Shown: positions 28,192 through 38,201 of the stretch, piece after piece
Layout: each line of letters opens with the position of its first letter
Position numbering within the stretch: position 1 is the first letter of the stretch
Source: JBDIVL01 sp039794405
GTDB lineage: Bacteria; Planctomycetota; Brocadiia; Brocadiales; Brocadiaceae
DNA length: 64,000 nucleotides
Reading direction: 5' to 3'
Assembly: GCA_039794405.1 (NCBI GenBank)
Contig: JBDIVL010000002.1
Span: forward strand, 62,001 to 126,000
Notes under the pieces: model-generated
What the model was told of the DNA's origin: nothing
What the model saw: the letters and a program-made list of their open reading frames with translations, nothing else
The model's database searches: none
Translations under genes and position numbers: made by a program

Positions 28192-31100
28192 ATGTCTCAG
28201 GAGAAAAAAACTCCTGCAACAGATTTAAACAGCGTAGTGGCAGACCAGAAAGAAGGTGATCGGGGCATTGATAAATCTCATCCCTGTATACCATCAGACC
28301 AAACATCTTTCAATCTCCGAAAAGAAGGTATCTTTTTTGTTGTAGGCATAGGGGCTTCCGCTGGTGGACTGGAGGCATTTAAACAGTTTTTTCCCCATAT
28401 CTCACCGGATAACAGTATGGCCTTTGTCATCATCCAGCATATGAGTCCTGACTATAAGAGTATGCTGGCAGAAATCTTAAAACAATACACAAAAATGCAA
28501 GTCTTTCAAATAGAAGATGGAATGAGGGTAGAACCAAACTGCATATTTATCAAGCCACCGGATAAAGATATTGTTATATCCCATACAACGCTTCGCTTTG
28601 CAAAGCCTGGAGAATTATTGGAAACGAAACACCCGATTGATTTTTTTCTCAAATCATTGGCGAAAGATCAGGCAGACAAGGCTATTGGTATTGTTCTTTC
28701 AGGATCAGGAACCGATGGCACCCTCGGTTTGAAGGCAATCAAAGATGCAGGAGGTTTAACAATCGTTCAGGATAAGGGGTCTGCTCAATTTAATGATATG
28801 CCCGCAAGCGCCGTCACCTCAGGTTATGTAGATTATATCTTGCCTGTTGAAAAGATGCCTTATGAACTTGTCAGGTATGTGAAATATGCCTGCATGAGAG
28901 ACATAGAGAAAACAGATAGTCATCTTGTACCCAAAAACTCATCCTATTTACAAAAAATATTTTCAATCCTCCAATCTGAGACGGGACACAGCTTTGCCCA
29001 TTACAAACATGCTACCATTTGCCGTAGGATTGAAAAACGGATGGCAATCAATCAATTTAAAAGATTAGCAAATTACCTTTTCTATCTTCAGCAACACCCG
29101 AATGAAGTACAAACCCTCTTCAAAGAATTACTCATTGGGGTTACGAAATTTTTTAGAGATGGAAACGTCTATGATACTATTGCAAAAAAGGCAATACCAT
29201 GCCTGCTTGAAAAGAAACCAGCAGAATCACCGGTAAGGATTTGGGTTATTGGATGTTCTACCGGAGAAGAAGCCTATTCTTATGTCATGATTCTTGTAGA
29301 ATATATGAATATGATACGGAAGCATTTTAAGATACAAATCTTTGCTACCGATATAGATAATGACGCCCTTAATTTTGCCCGTGCAGCCACTTACCCTGAA
29401 AGTATTGCCACAGACGTATCAGAGAAACGGCTAAAATACTTCTTCGATAAAAGGGATCACGTATATATTCTAAAAAAACATTTCCGGGAGATGGTAATCT
29501 TTGCAAATCACAATCTTATCAAAGACCCTCCCTTTTCCCGATTAGATATAGTCAGCTGCAGAAACTTGTTCATTTATCTGGACCCTATATTGCAGAAGAA
29601 GATACTGCCTCTCTTCCATTACATATTAAATCCAAACGGGTTTCTTATTCTCGGAATTTCAGAAAATATCGGTGAATTTACCAATCTTTTCTCCATGATT
29701 GATATGAAGTGCAATATTTTTCGACAGAATAGCTCCGCATCCACTCCTGCAAAAAACTTTACTGCCAATCCATTAACACCCTTTAGTTTGGAAATACAAA
29801 AGAATGACGAACCAAAGGATATGCATGGAATTAGTATCAGCGATATGATAAAAAAAATACTCCTTGAGAATTACACCCCTCCTTGTGTAGTCATCAATGA
29901 GAAATACAATATCATTTATTTTCAAGGAAAAACAAATACCTATCTGGAGCCACCAGTCGGAGAACCAAGCTTAAATATTACGAAAATGATACGGAAAGAT
30001 TTACATGTTGAACTCATAACCGCAATTCATAAAGCAATAAAAACAAAAAAAAACGTTACCCAAGAAGGTATCCAGATAAAAGATCATGGCAATGTACGAA
30101 TTGTGAACGTAGAAGTTATTCCCCTTTTGGAGCCAAAAGCATTTGAAGGATTAATCCTGGTACTCTTTGATGATGTTACACCTCATACCTATCTGGCCGA
30201 CAATCTAAAGAGGCATCAACAGGCGATACCGGAAAATCAACATATACGAAAACTTGAACATGAGCTAAGTTCTGCAAAACAATCCCTTCAAGATACCATA
30301 GGGGAACTGGAAATCTATATCGATAAATACAGGGTCGCACATGAAATGGTAGAAACAATGAACGAAGAACTCCAGAGTACGAGAGAAGAGCTGGAGACAT
30401 CGAAAGAAGAATTACAATCAATAAATGAAGAAATAATTACGGTGAATTCAGAACTGCAGCATAAGATAGAAGAATTATCAAAAGCCAATAACGATATCAA
30501 TAACATGCTCAGTACAACAGAAATCGGATTTATTTTTTTAGATAAAAATCTGTTAATAAAACGCTATACCCCAACAATAACCAGGATAATGAATCTTATA
30601 GAAACAGATGTCAATCGGTCCATTGACCATATATCCATAAGATTTAATCACAAAAATTTAATACCTGACATAAAGGGTGTGTTAAAAACTTCTATCCCGA
30701 AAACGAAAGAACTAAAAACCAAAGAAAATACGTGGTATTTGATGCGAATTATACCGTACCTTGCAGAAAAGAAGGTTATTGATGGGGTAATCATTACCTT
30801 TATCGATATTACAGAACAAAAGCAGGCACAGGATGAGAACCGATTCCTGCAAAATATCATGAAGACAATTGGTGAATCCGGGGATTTTTATTCTGCACTA
30901 AGCGTTATCCTCTATAAAGTGTGTAAGGCCACCGGATGGGTATATGGAGAGGCATGGGTTCCTGACTCAGATGGCAAATCGCTTAAGCGCTGTACAGAAT
31001 GGCATCGTCCTGTCAATAGTCTGGAAAAATTTCAAATCCTCAGCGGGGAGTTTACCTTCCTACCTGGAGTCGGGCTCCCCGGTCGGGCATGGGCATCAAA

Positions 31101-31878
31101 ACGGCCTGAGTGGATAAAGGATATCACAACCGATACAAATTTCCCTCGAGCAAAGATTGCTATAGAGGCCGGTCTCAAAGCGGGGTTAGCGATCCCGGTT
31201 ATTTCTAGGAGAGAGGTAATCGCAGTAATTAACTTCTTTATGTTTAAATCGGGCGAAGAGGACGAACGAATTGTTAAATCTATTTTATCGATTACCTCTC
31301 AATTAGGACTAATCATACAACGGAAGCGAATGGAAGAAGAATTACGAAAGGCATACGACAGGCTTGAGGCGCGCGTAGAAGAGCGAACTACTGAACTTTT
31401 GAAAACTAATATGCTCCTGGAAAAGGGTATCACTAAATACGATCTGATGGAAGAGGCTTTACGGAAATGTGAAGCCAGGCTAAAAAATACACAGCGGATT
31501 GCCCGCCTGGGAAATTGGGAGTGGGATATAATAAAAAATGAGGGTTATTGGTCTGAGGAAACATACCGTATCTTTGGTTTAATCCCAAAAAAGGGGAATA
31601 TAACCTATGAGAATTTCCTCATGAGGGTTTATCCAGACGACAGGACATTTGTGAAACGATCCATTTACGAAGCATTATTTGAGAGAAAGCCTTATAATAT
31701 TGACTATCGCATCGTTTTACCAAACGGCACCATTCGTATTATTCACACAGAAGCCGAGGTTGTTTTTGATGATACAGGAAGGGCGGTCCAGATGCATGGG
31801 ATAAATCAGGATGTTACTGAGCAAAGACAGATTAAAGGGGAATTTGAAAAAGCCAACGGAACTCAGAAACGACAATGA
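28192..31878 (+). CDS. CheB-CheR fusion with PAS and GAF modules (copy 2)
   Basis: This 1228-residue paralogue of the 23262 gene is collinear through CheB (GIGASAGGLEAFKQF, IIQHMSPDYKSM, SGSGTDGTLGLKA), CheR (IGVTKFFRDGNVYD, VIGCSTGEEAYSYV), the coiled coil (~700-760), a PAS and a GAF. It then ends with a single PAS (~1095-1215) where copy 1 has three. All catalytic residues of both enzymes are kept. The two copies are clearly similar over most of their length, indicating tandem duplication followed by exchange of the C-terminal sensory part. Its substrate may include the chemoreceptor at 36-38 kb, which is inference. Confidence 0.92.
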   Translation: MSQEKKTPATDLNSVVADQKEGDRGIDKSHPCIPSDQTSFNLRKEGIFFVVGIGASAGGLEAFKQFFPHISPDNSMAFVIIQHMSPDYKSMLAEILKQYTKMQVFQIEDGMRVEPNCIFIKPPDKDIVISHTTLRFAKPGELLETKHPIDFFLKSLAKDQADKAIGIVLSGSGTDGTLGLKAIKDAGGLTIVQDKGSAQFNDMPASAVTSGYVDYILPVEKMPYELVRYVKYACMRDIEKTDSHLVPKNSSYLQKIFSILQSETGHSFAHYKHATICRRIEKRMAINQFKRLANYLFYLQQHPNEVQTLFKELLIGVTKFFRDGNVYDTIAKKAIPCLLEKKPAESPVRIWVIGCSTGEEAYSYVMILVEYMNMIRKHFKIQIFATDIDNDALNFARAATYPESIATDVSEKRLKYFFDKRDHVYILKKHFREMVIFANHNLIKDPPFSRLDIVSCRNLFIYLDPILQKKILPLFHYILNPNGFLILGISENIGEFTNLFSMIDMKCNIFRQNSSASTPAKNFTANPLTPFSLEIQKNDEPKDMHGISISDMIKKILLENYTPPCVVINEKYNIIYFQGKTNTYLEPPVGEPSLNITKMIRKDLHVELITAIHKAIKTKKNVTQEGIQIKDHGNVRIVNVEVIPLLEPKAFEGLILVLFDDVTPHTYLADNLKRHQQAIPENQHIRKLEHELSSAKQSLQDTIGELEIYIDKYRVAHEMVETMNEELQSTREELETSKEELQSINEEIITVNSELQHKIEELSKANNDINNMLSTTEIGFIFLDKNLLIKRYTPTITRIMNLIETDVNRSIDHISIRFNHKNLIPDIKGVLKTSIPKTKELKTKENTWYLMRIIPYLAEKKVIDGVIITFIDITEQKQAQDENRFLQNIMKTIGESGDFYSALSVILYKVCKATGWVYGEAWVPDSDGKSLKRCTEWHRPVNSLEKFQILSGEFTFLPGVGLPGRAWASKRPEWIKDITTDTNFPRAKIAIEAGLKAGLAIPVISRREVIAVINFFMFKSGEEDERIVKSILSITSQLGLIIQRKRMEEELRKAYDRLEARVEERTTELLKTNMLLEKGITKYDLMEEALRKCEARLKNTQRIARLGNWEWDIIKNEGYWSEETYRIFGLIPKKGNITYENFLMRVYPDDRTFVKRSIYEALFERKPYNIDYRIVLPNGTIRIIHTEAEVVFDDTGRAVQMHGINQDVTEQRQIKGEFEKANGTQKRQ

Positions 31879-32020
31879 GAAGAGTTACAAAAGAGGCTGG
31901 AAGAGCGGCGATGGTAGATGTAGTTCGTAAATAGTGGATAGCAACTAGCCGATGTCTGAACGAAAACTTGCAGAAAATGTCATTTCATGCCCTTCACTCC
32001 AGTCATTCTGAGCCGTGATT

Positions 32021-32217
32021 GGTTCAATCTTGTAGATTGAACATACGTTGGGATTGATATACGGCTTTTTATTAGGCCAGGTTTAGGAAAATGTACCAAA
32101 CGTTTCGGTTCAATCGTGAACGATTGAACCAACCCTCAGGATACGGGCAAACAAAGTTTGTACGCACCACCCTGAAAGCCGCACACAAAAAACGAAAACT
32201 CCCATAGGAATTCAATG
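32021..32217 (+). repeat. Dispersed two-hairpin repeat with extended 3' arm
   Basis: The left hairpin (GGTTCAATCTTGTAGATTGAAC), middle and perfect right hairpin (GGTTCAATCGTGAACGATTGAACC) span 32021-32124. Similarity to the copy at 35667-35995 continues beyond this through a palindrome around AACAAAGTTTGT, then CACCCTGAAAGCCGCA, to about 32217. These two copies therefore share a longer unit than the others. It starts 142 bp after the second CheB-CheR gene. Confidence 0.75.
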
Positions 32218-32222
32218 TTTGT

Positions 32223-32253
32223 TGTAGGGACAGGTTTTAAACCTGTCCCTACA
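32223..32253. repeat. Perfect 15-bp-arm palindrome
   Basis: TGTAGGGACAGGTTT and its exact complement AAACCTGTCCCTACA flank a single T. The sequence type (TGTAGGG...CCCTACA) recurs at 55698-55727 with a different core. It abuts the second small element at 32254-32333. Confidence 0.75.
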
Positions 32254-32333
32254 TGTGTTCGGTCTTGCCCTGCACGATTCAAAACGTTTCTGTTTGTTTC
32301 CTGTTTGGGAAAACACAAGGCTCACCCCTACAG
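32254..32333 (+). repeat. Short inverted-repeat element (partial copy)
   Basis: About 80 bp matches, in opposite orientation, the element at 46604-46700: TGTGTTCGGTCTTGCCCTGC, GATTCAAAACGTTTCTG and ACACAAGG followed by CCCCTACA are shared. The left terminal repeat has been replaced by the palindrome at 32223-32253. It lies just before the end of the GGDEF-EAL gene. Confidence 0.65.
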
Positions 32334-32354
32334 AGGAGAAAAGTCGCCTAAGGC

Positions 32355-35300
32355 CTAATTTATTACTGAGGTTACTGGCATTTCACCAGGCATGCCAATA
32401 TAGTACCCCTGAGCGTAATCAACACCATAATCCTTCAGTATTTGCACCGTTTCTTCATCGCTTACAAACTCAGCAACTGTCTCTTTCCCCAATCCACGCG
32501 CCACCTCTACGATTGCCTTAACCATATGCCGGTCTACCCGATTGTTCGGAAGATTGCGAATAAAACTACCATCTATCTTGATGTAATCGACAGGCAGGTG
32601 CTTCAGGTGGTAAAATGATGAGAAACCACTGCCAAAATCATCAAGGGCAAAGCGGCAGCCAAGGGTTTTCAGGGTAGCAAGATAATGTTGTGCTTTAACC
32701 ATGTTCGGTATGATTACCGTCTCGGTTATCTCAAAAACCAGTATCCGGGGATCAACAGCATACTTGTTTAATTCCTGTTTGGTTAACGATAGCATTTCTG
32801 TGTCATTGAATACCATCCCGGAGAGATTGACTTCAAGGTTCCAGTTGTTATTTGCAAATTTCTTTTCAGCAATAATCTGAATGGCCCGGCAAATCACCCA
32901 ACGGTCAATATCCCGAATAAGTCCAAATTGCTCTGCAATATCAAGAAAATTACTCGGCAGAATCAACTCACCTTCATTATCTATCATCCGCAGCAATGCT
33001 TCATATCCGGAAATGGAATTCTTCTTCAGGTCAAGGATAGGTTGTAAATACAATGTGAACCGGTTTTGTCGGAGGGCATCACGGATTCGCTCTTCCCAGC
33101 TCAACCGCAATTCGATCTTTGTCTTCTGGTCAGGCGTGTAAACGCAACTCTGATTTCTTCCGTTTTCCTTTGCATGATACATGGCAAGGTCTGCACTGGT
33201 AAGAAGTGTTTTCGTTGTATTCCCGTGTTCAGGAAATAATGCTATACCAATACTGACCGTAATACCCGCAAATTGACTATTAAGCGCCACAATACTGTGT
33301 TGCACGGATTTCCTCATCTGTTCTGCAACAGAGCGGGCATCATCCAGGGTAATATTCGGCAGGAGGAGGGCAAACTCATCGCCACCTATGCGGGCTAAAA
33401 TATCGGTCTCCCGAAGCCGCTTCTGCATCAGGTCTGTAAGAGCTATAAGCAGCCTATCGCCTTCACTGTGACCCAGCATATCATTAACATACTTAAAATT
33501 ATCTATATCCAAAAACAACAACGCCCCGCAGGTATTGTACCGTTCTGCATATGCAAGCCATTCATCCAATTCTTCCTGAAAACGCCTCCGGTTAAAAAGA
33601 TTCGTAAGAGGATCATGGCAGGCCAGAAATTCCAGTCGTGATTCAAACCGTTTCCGTTCCGTGATATCTTCTTTAATTCCAATGAAATGGGTAATTACTC
33701 CCTCGGTATTTTTGATTGCCGAGATACATGCATGCTCCCAATACGATTCCCCGTCCTTTTTTTTATTGTGAAATTCCCCCCGCCATTCCTTGCCGGAGGT
33801 AATCATTTCCCACAAATGATTATACTCTTCCGGTAGCGTATCTCCCGATTTGAGAAGCCGGGGATTTTTCCCGAGAACATCTTCCAGGGTATATCCTGTT
33901 AACCGGGTAAATTTAGCGTTCACATATTCAATATCCCCCTTGGTATCGGTTATGATAATTGAGCTGGGACTCTGCTCTACCGCATGAGATAGCTTACGAA
34001 GTTTTTCCTCTGCCTTTCTGCGCTCGGTAATATCAATACCCGTACCGACAATATACTCAATTGAATCATTATTGAGGAGAGTAGTATTTGACCATTCCAC
34101 AAGTCTGCGATCGCCATTTTTTGTTACCCAGTAGTTTATATTCACACCCGGGAATTCCTTCCCTTTGAGTTTTTCAAAAACAACCTTAACCTTATCCATC
34201 TCTTCCGGCACAAGGAACAATTCCCAGAAACACCTTCCTCTTACTTCATCAAATGAATAACCGGTTACATACTCACAGGTATTATTAAAGTAGATGATTT
34301 TCCCTGCGGTATCAAGAACCACTACCAGCGCACCAACGGTATCAAGAACTGCAGAGATAAAACGGTGCTGTTTCTGGAGTGCATTAACAGCTTGTTTTTG
34401 TTCAGTTATGTCACGCAAAATCATCACAAACCGTTGTTGGCTGTCGAAACACAACTTACTCAATGATATATCCATTGGAAAAGCAATATCGCCTTTGCGC
34501 CACCCACTTGTCTCATATATCCTGAAGTCTAAAATTACTTCTCTGCCCGTGCAGAGGTATTCATGTAAATGGTTATAATAAAGCTCCGGCATCAGCATCC
34601 TGACGTTCTTGCCCATTACTTCTGCACAGGCATACCCAAACATCTTTTCCGCCGCAGGGTTAAACGACTCAATATTTCCATACCTGTCGAGGGTAATAAT
34701 CCCGTCCATCGCATGTTCAACAACTGAACTGATACGCATCTCACTGTTCATGAGTCTCATCGTATCCTGTCTAACCCTTACAATCATTGGTCTAAAAATA
34801 AAAAAGGCCTCCATAAACAGCACAAATAGGGTAAAACTTAAGACCCCCATTTCCATATTCCGCAACCGGACACTATTTACTTCACTTTCTTTTTGGTATT
34901 GTTTTACCAGGACATCTAGAGATTCAATAAGCCTCGATGTAGATTCACCAAGAATATATTGAAAATGGGCATTACCTGAATCGATATCCTGAGTACGTGC
35001 AATTACCCTTATCTCGGAAACAAAGTCACGTATCTGTCTATCCAGAAATATCGGCGGACTAAAATAAATCGCTTGTACTGCAGGCGAAGGGCTGCCTGGC
35101 AGATTCATTTTCGGATTGCCCTGTATCAGACCATCCAGATAGCCTTCCAAGCAATCGGCTATATGGAATAACACAAACTGATATTTTTTACGTTCACTGT
35201 TTTCGGTACTATCCCTAAAAAGGTGTGAATATACCGCTGCCTGCTGCGACAGCATGCGCAGTTTACCGCTCATGTTTATAACGGCTGCACTGCTTCCCTG

Positions 35301-35426
35301 GAGTGTTATAACCCTGCACAACATCAGGCAGGCTGCAATACTCAGGCATGCCACGAGTCCTAAGGCCAATATATACCTCAGTGTCATGCCTTTTGTGGAA
35401 ACTTTCTGTGCAATATTCTTTTTCAT
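32355..35426 (-). CDS. PilJ-type sensor with three PAS domains, GGDEF and EAL
   Basis: This 1023-residue inner-membrane protein for c-di-GMP turnover has TM1 (~16-37), a periplasmic type-IV-pili/NarX-like region (INMSGKLRMLSQQAAVYSHL), TM2 (~197-218), PAS domains at ~235-345, ~355-465 and ~475-590, a diguanylate cyclase domain (~600-760) with RIGGDEFALLLP, and a phosphodiesterase domain (~775-1015) with YEALLRM, ETVIIP, DDFGSGFSSFYHL and DYIKIDGSFI. Both catalytic motifs look intact, so it could make or degrade c-di-GMP. The third PAS is strikingly similar to a PAS in the 23262 protein. ATG 35426 has a poor ribosome site. It may be functionally linked to the HD-GYP regulator at 3355. Confidence 0.93.
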   Translation of the reverse strand: MKKNIAQKVSTKGMTLRYILALGLVACLSIAACLMLCRVITLQGSSAAVINMSGKLRMLSQQAAVYSHLFRDSTENSERKKYQFVLFHIADCLEGYLDGLIQGNPKMNLPGSPSPAVQAIYFSPPIFLDRQIRDFVSEIRVIARTQDIDSGNAHFQYILGESTSRLIESLDVLVKQYQKESEVNSVRLRNMEMGVLSFTLFVLFMEAFFIFRPMIVRVRQDTMRLMNSEMRISSVVEHAMDGIITLDRYGNIESFNPAAEKMFGYACAEVMGKNVRMLMPELYYNHLHEYLCTGREVILDFRIYETSGWRKGDIAFPMDISLSKLCFDSQQRFVMILRDITEQKQAVNALQKQHRFISAVLDTVGALVVVLDTAGKIIYFNNTCEYVTGYSFDEVRGRCFWELFLVPEEMDKVKVVFEKLKGKEFPGVNINYWVTKNGDRRLVEWSNTTLLNNDSIEYIVGTGIDITERRKAEEKLRKLSHAVEQSPSSIIITDTKGDIEYVNAKFTRLTGYTLEDVLGKNPRLLKSGDTLPEEYNHLWEMITSGKEWRGEFHNKKKDGESYWEHACISAIKNTEGVITHFIGIKEDITERKRFESRLEFLACHDPLTNLFNRRRFQEELDEWLAYAERYNTCGALLFLDIDNFKYVNDMLGHSEGDRLLIALTDLMQKRLRETDILARIGGDEFALLLPNITLDDARSVAEQMRKSVQHSIVALNSQFAGITVSIGIALFPEHGNTTKTLLTSADLAMYHAKENGRNQSCVYTPDQKTKIELRLSWEERIRDALRQNRFTLYLQPILDLKKNSISGYEALLRMIDNEGELILPSNFLDIAEQFGLIRDIDRWVICRAIQIIAEKKFANNNWNLEVNLSGMVFNDTEMLSLTKQELNKYAVDPRILVFEITETVIIPNMVKAQHYLATLKTLGCRFALDDFGSGFSSFYHLKHLPVDYIKIDGSFIRNLPNNRVDRHMVKAIVEVARGLGKETVAEFVSDEETVQILKDYGVDYAQGYYIGMPGEMPVTSVIN

Positions 35427-35666
35427 TTATTTTATAGCACTCTTTGCGGGTTGCCTTCACTAACAGACCAAATTATAACCCTCCCTCATGGAGGTTGATT
35501 CAATCTTAGAGCCATAAACAGCCGATAGCGAATAGTTAACAGGAGATATTTTTCTTCCACTACATACTACTCACCAATTATGTACCTTATCAAATATAAC
35601 AGCCTTAGAAACACCCCTCTATTCCGTCTCGGGAGGAGATTCAGGGGGAATAAAGTACTATGACTA

Positions 35667-35995
35667 CTGCATTTGTAGATTGAACCACATGTTTAGAATT
35701 AATGTATAAGTTTTTGATTGGTGCCAGGCTTAGAGACCGTCTGAAAAGTTTGGAGCAAGGGGAAATATATCGCTCCTCGGGAGCTAAAATTATGTACGAG
35801 ATATTGTTTCTATTCATAATTGTGCTCCTCATGGAGCACTCTGGAGACTTTTCAGACATTCTCTTAGGAAAATGTACCAAGCGTTTCGGTTCAATCGTGA
35901 ACGATTGAACCAACCCTGAGGGCACAGATAAACAAAGTTTGTCTGTGCCACCCTGAAAGCCGCATACGAAAAATGGAAATTCCTATACAATCAAG
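35667..35995 (+). repeat. Dispersed two-hairpin repeat interrupted by a MITE
   Basis: TTGTAGATTGAACC begins the copy; the first arm of the left hairpin is damaged. GATTGGTGCCAGGC is interrupted by the element at 35733-35863, and the repeat resumes at TTAGGAAAATGTACC with a perfect right hairpin (to 35911). It continues with GGCACAGATAAAC pairing to GTTTGTCTGTGCC (35921-35949) and CACCCTGAAAGCCGCAT as in the copy at 32021. It fills most of the 35427-36073 gap; nothing else is visible there. Confidence 0.8.
35733..35863. mobile_element. 131-bp MITE-like element with 17-bp TIRs and TTA duplication
   Basis: The left end GAGACCGTCTGAAAAGT (35733-35749) and right end ACTTTTCAGACATTCTC (35847-35863) are inverted repeats matching at 15 of 17 positions. 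TTA flanks both sides (35730-35732 and 35864-35866). The related copy at 32021 has the uninterrupted sequence across this point, so the insertion boundary is defined by comparison. There is no transposase inside. TA-containing duplications are typical of IS630/Tc1-like transposition, but the parent element is not in the window. Confidence 0.75.
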
Positions 35996-36073
35996 TTCTA
36001 CCCTCTCTTCCCCATCCTTCGCAGGGAAAGGGTAATAGAGAGGTTTTCCACCAGATACTTCATATATCGAGCG

Positions 36074-38140
36074 TTAAAAGTCTTTAAAATCATCACCTGC
36101 CAAAGAAATTACACGATTTGGATTATTGGCTGTAACAACAAACTCCTTTCCACCACCGTCGCTTCCTATACCTTCTTCCGTATTTTGCAAGAATTTATTC
36201 AAACCTCTACCATAAGACTTTCCTCCTATACCGGGTGATTTCTTATGGGCAGATAATTTCCTTCTAAAAGGAGCAGTAACCTCTTTTTCTACAAATGGCT
36301 CCGCCCCTGGAGTATCTTCATTACTCTCCATATTAACTTCTCCTGCTATTTTATCGACAAGGGCATTGAGTCCTTGAGCCTGGGAAGATAACTCCTCACT
36401 CGCGGCAGCCGTTTCCTCGGCGTTTGCTGCGTTCTGCTGTATGACCTGATCCATTTGCTGAATAGCCTTGCTGATCTGTTCTATTCCGTTGGTCTGCTCT
36501 TCTGAGGCAGTAGCAATCTCATTTACCAGATCAGTAACTTTTTTTACCTGAACAACTATTTCAGAAAACGTCTCTTTAGTATTTTTTACCAGCGTTGTCC
36601 CGATATCTGCCTTTTTTACACTATCTGTAATTAAGGCCGTAATATCCTTTGCCGCTGTAGAGCTTCTCTGTGCAAGATTCCGAACCTCTTCCGCCACAAC
36701 GGCAAAACCACGTCCATGTTCTCCTGCACGCGCAGCCTCTACCGCTGCGTTCAATGCCAGGAGGTTTGTCTGGAAGGCGATGCCTTCGATAATTTTAATA
36801 ATATCCGCTATCTTGCCGCTGCTTTCAGAAATATTCTTCATTGCACCATCCATTTCATGAACAGTAGCATTATTACGTTCGACCGTAGCATTGCATGCCT
36901 TTGCTAACTTGGCTGCCTCTGCTGCATTATCAGCATTTTGCCTCGTCATGGAAGCAATCTCTTCCATGGTTGATGAGGTTTCTTCAACTGACGCTGCCTG
37001 CTCGGAAGCCCCTTCGGAAAGGCTCTGGCTTGAGTCAGATATTTGCTCGGATGCAGACGACACCTGAGAAGCACCACCGGTAAGGTCACTAAGGAGACTT
37101 CTAAAGAGCGTGGTAATCCTTGTAGCCAGTTTGATATTAAATATAGCAAGAAACACACCTGCTGCTATACCAATCCCAATGGTCAGGACAGCGACGAACC
37201 ACATCAATTTTTGTAATTCTAGTGCCGTTTGTGAATCATCTTCCAGGAGTTTAGCTACATTACTCCCTATTTGGTCTATGTCTTTTTGAACCATTGCCAC
37301 AAGCGGGGCGAGTTCTTCCCTGAGGTGTTTCAAGTCCAGCCGATACTCGTTTCCTCGCCTGATCGCAAAAATCTTCCCCGGGTGGGTATTGAAAGCCTCT
37401 TCATCTTTCACAATATTTGTTACCATCTTTTGAATACCTATCGGTAAATCTTTGGATAATACTTGCAAACGTGTTATCCCGCCGGTACGCATTGCACGGG
37501 CAGACTCATAGTCCTTGATATATTTTTCATCTGCACTTTCCATAAAACCCCGAATAGCCATACCAGACCGTGCAGAACCCGCACGGTACTGAGCTGATGC
37601 ATAAATCGCATCCCGTATAGCATTGGTGGCAGAACTCTTGCTTAGTTCCTCCATCACCTTATCGATCTTCTCATTGATGGATTGAAAGAGGGGAGCCATA
37701 TTAGTATAAAAATAGTGAGCGGTTACATCATTTTCCGGACTACGTCTCTTTTCGATAACCCGGTCAGCAGACACGTAAAATTTTTCCAGGCAATTCCCGA
37801 TCTCCTTCAATAAATCCTTATTTTCTTGTATGGTCCAGTACTTTGATACATCATCAAGCTTTTTATAACTTTCCTGCATTTCAGACCTTGCCTTTTCAAA
37901 ATCTTGCACATATTTCTCCTCACCCGATGCAAGAAAACCCCTTATCCCCCCAACAGCCAAACCATAATGCCTTAAAAGCTGTTCAGCCCTTATCGCAGAC
38001 GGCGTTCGAATGTTTAGTACTTTTTGGCTGACTTCCGTCATTCCCGTTAACCAATACAGGATTAACCCACCGGAAACGGCAGATATAAGAATCAATATTA
38101 CAAAGCTGCTACCGATTTTCTTCCCAACGGTTAATTTCAT
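36074..38140 (-). CDS. Methyl-accepting chemotaxis protein with bimodular helical sensor
   Basis: This 688-residue chemoreceptor has TM1 (~12-31), a long periplasmic region (~32-310) and TM2 (~315-335), then a cytoplasmic signalling domain whose hairpin tip reads GFAVVAEEVRNLAQRS. Two repeated periplasmic segments, GFLASGEEKYVQDFEKAR and GFMESADEKYIKDYESAR, point to a helical bimodular (HBM-like) ligand domain with two four-helix modules. The adaptation region contains Glu/Gln-rich helices such as ASEQAASVEETSSTMEEI. No canonical CheR-docking pentapeptide ends the protein; the tail is VISLAGDDFKDF. ATG 38140 follows AAAGGGAGAAAG. CheB-CheR fusions nearby could modify it; cheA and cheW are not in view. 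Confidence 0.94.
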   Translation of the reverse strand: MKLTVGKKIGSSFVILILISAVSGGLILYWLTGMTEVSQKVLNIRTPSAIRAEQLLRHYGLAVGGIRGFLASGEEKYVQDFEKARSEMQESYKKLDDVSKYWTIQENKDLLKEIGNCLEKFYVSADRVIEKRRSPENDVTAHYFYTNMAPLFQSINEKIDKVMEELSKSSATNAIRDAIYASAQYRAGSARSGMAIRGFMESADEKYIKDYESARAMRTGGITRLQVLSKDLPIGIQKMVTNIVKDEEAFNTHPGKIFAIRRGNEYRLDLKHLREELAPLVAMVQKDIDQIGSNVAKLLEDDSQTALELQKLMWFVAVLTIGIGIAAGVFLAIFNIKLATRITTLFRSLLSDLTGGASQVSSASEQISDSSQSLSEGASEQAASVEETSSTMEEIASMTRQNADNAAEAAKLAKACNATVERNNATVHEMDGAMKNISESSGKIADIIKIIEGIAFQTNLLALNAAVEAARAGEHGRGFAVVAEEVRNLAQRSSTAAKDITALITDSVKKADIGTTLVKNTKETFSEIVVQVKKVTDLVNEIATASEEQTNGIEQISKAIQQMDQVIQQNAANAEETAAASEELSSQAQGLNALVDKIAGEVNMESNEDTPGAEPFVEKEVTAPFRRKLSAHKKSPGIGGKSYGRGLNKFLQNTEEGIGSDGGGKEFVVTANNPNRVISLAGDDFKDF

Positions 38141-38201
38141 TTCTTTCTCCCTTTTTCATCATAGCATAACGTCAAAAATGCGGTGAACTATCACAAAATG
38201 C

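Noticed and set aside
35702..35908. A 68-codon ORF spanning the MITE.
   Set aside because: It reads across the insertion boundary and both repeat ends, so it is a by-product of the element.
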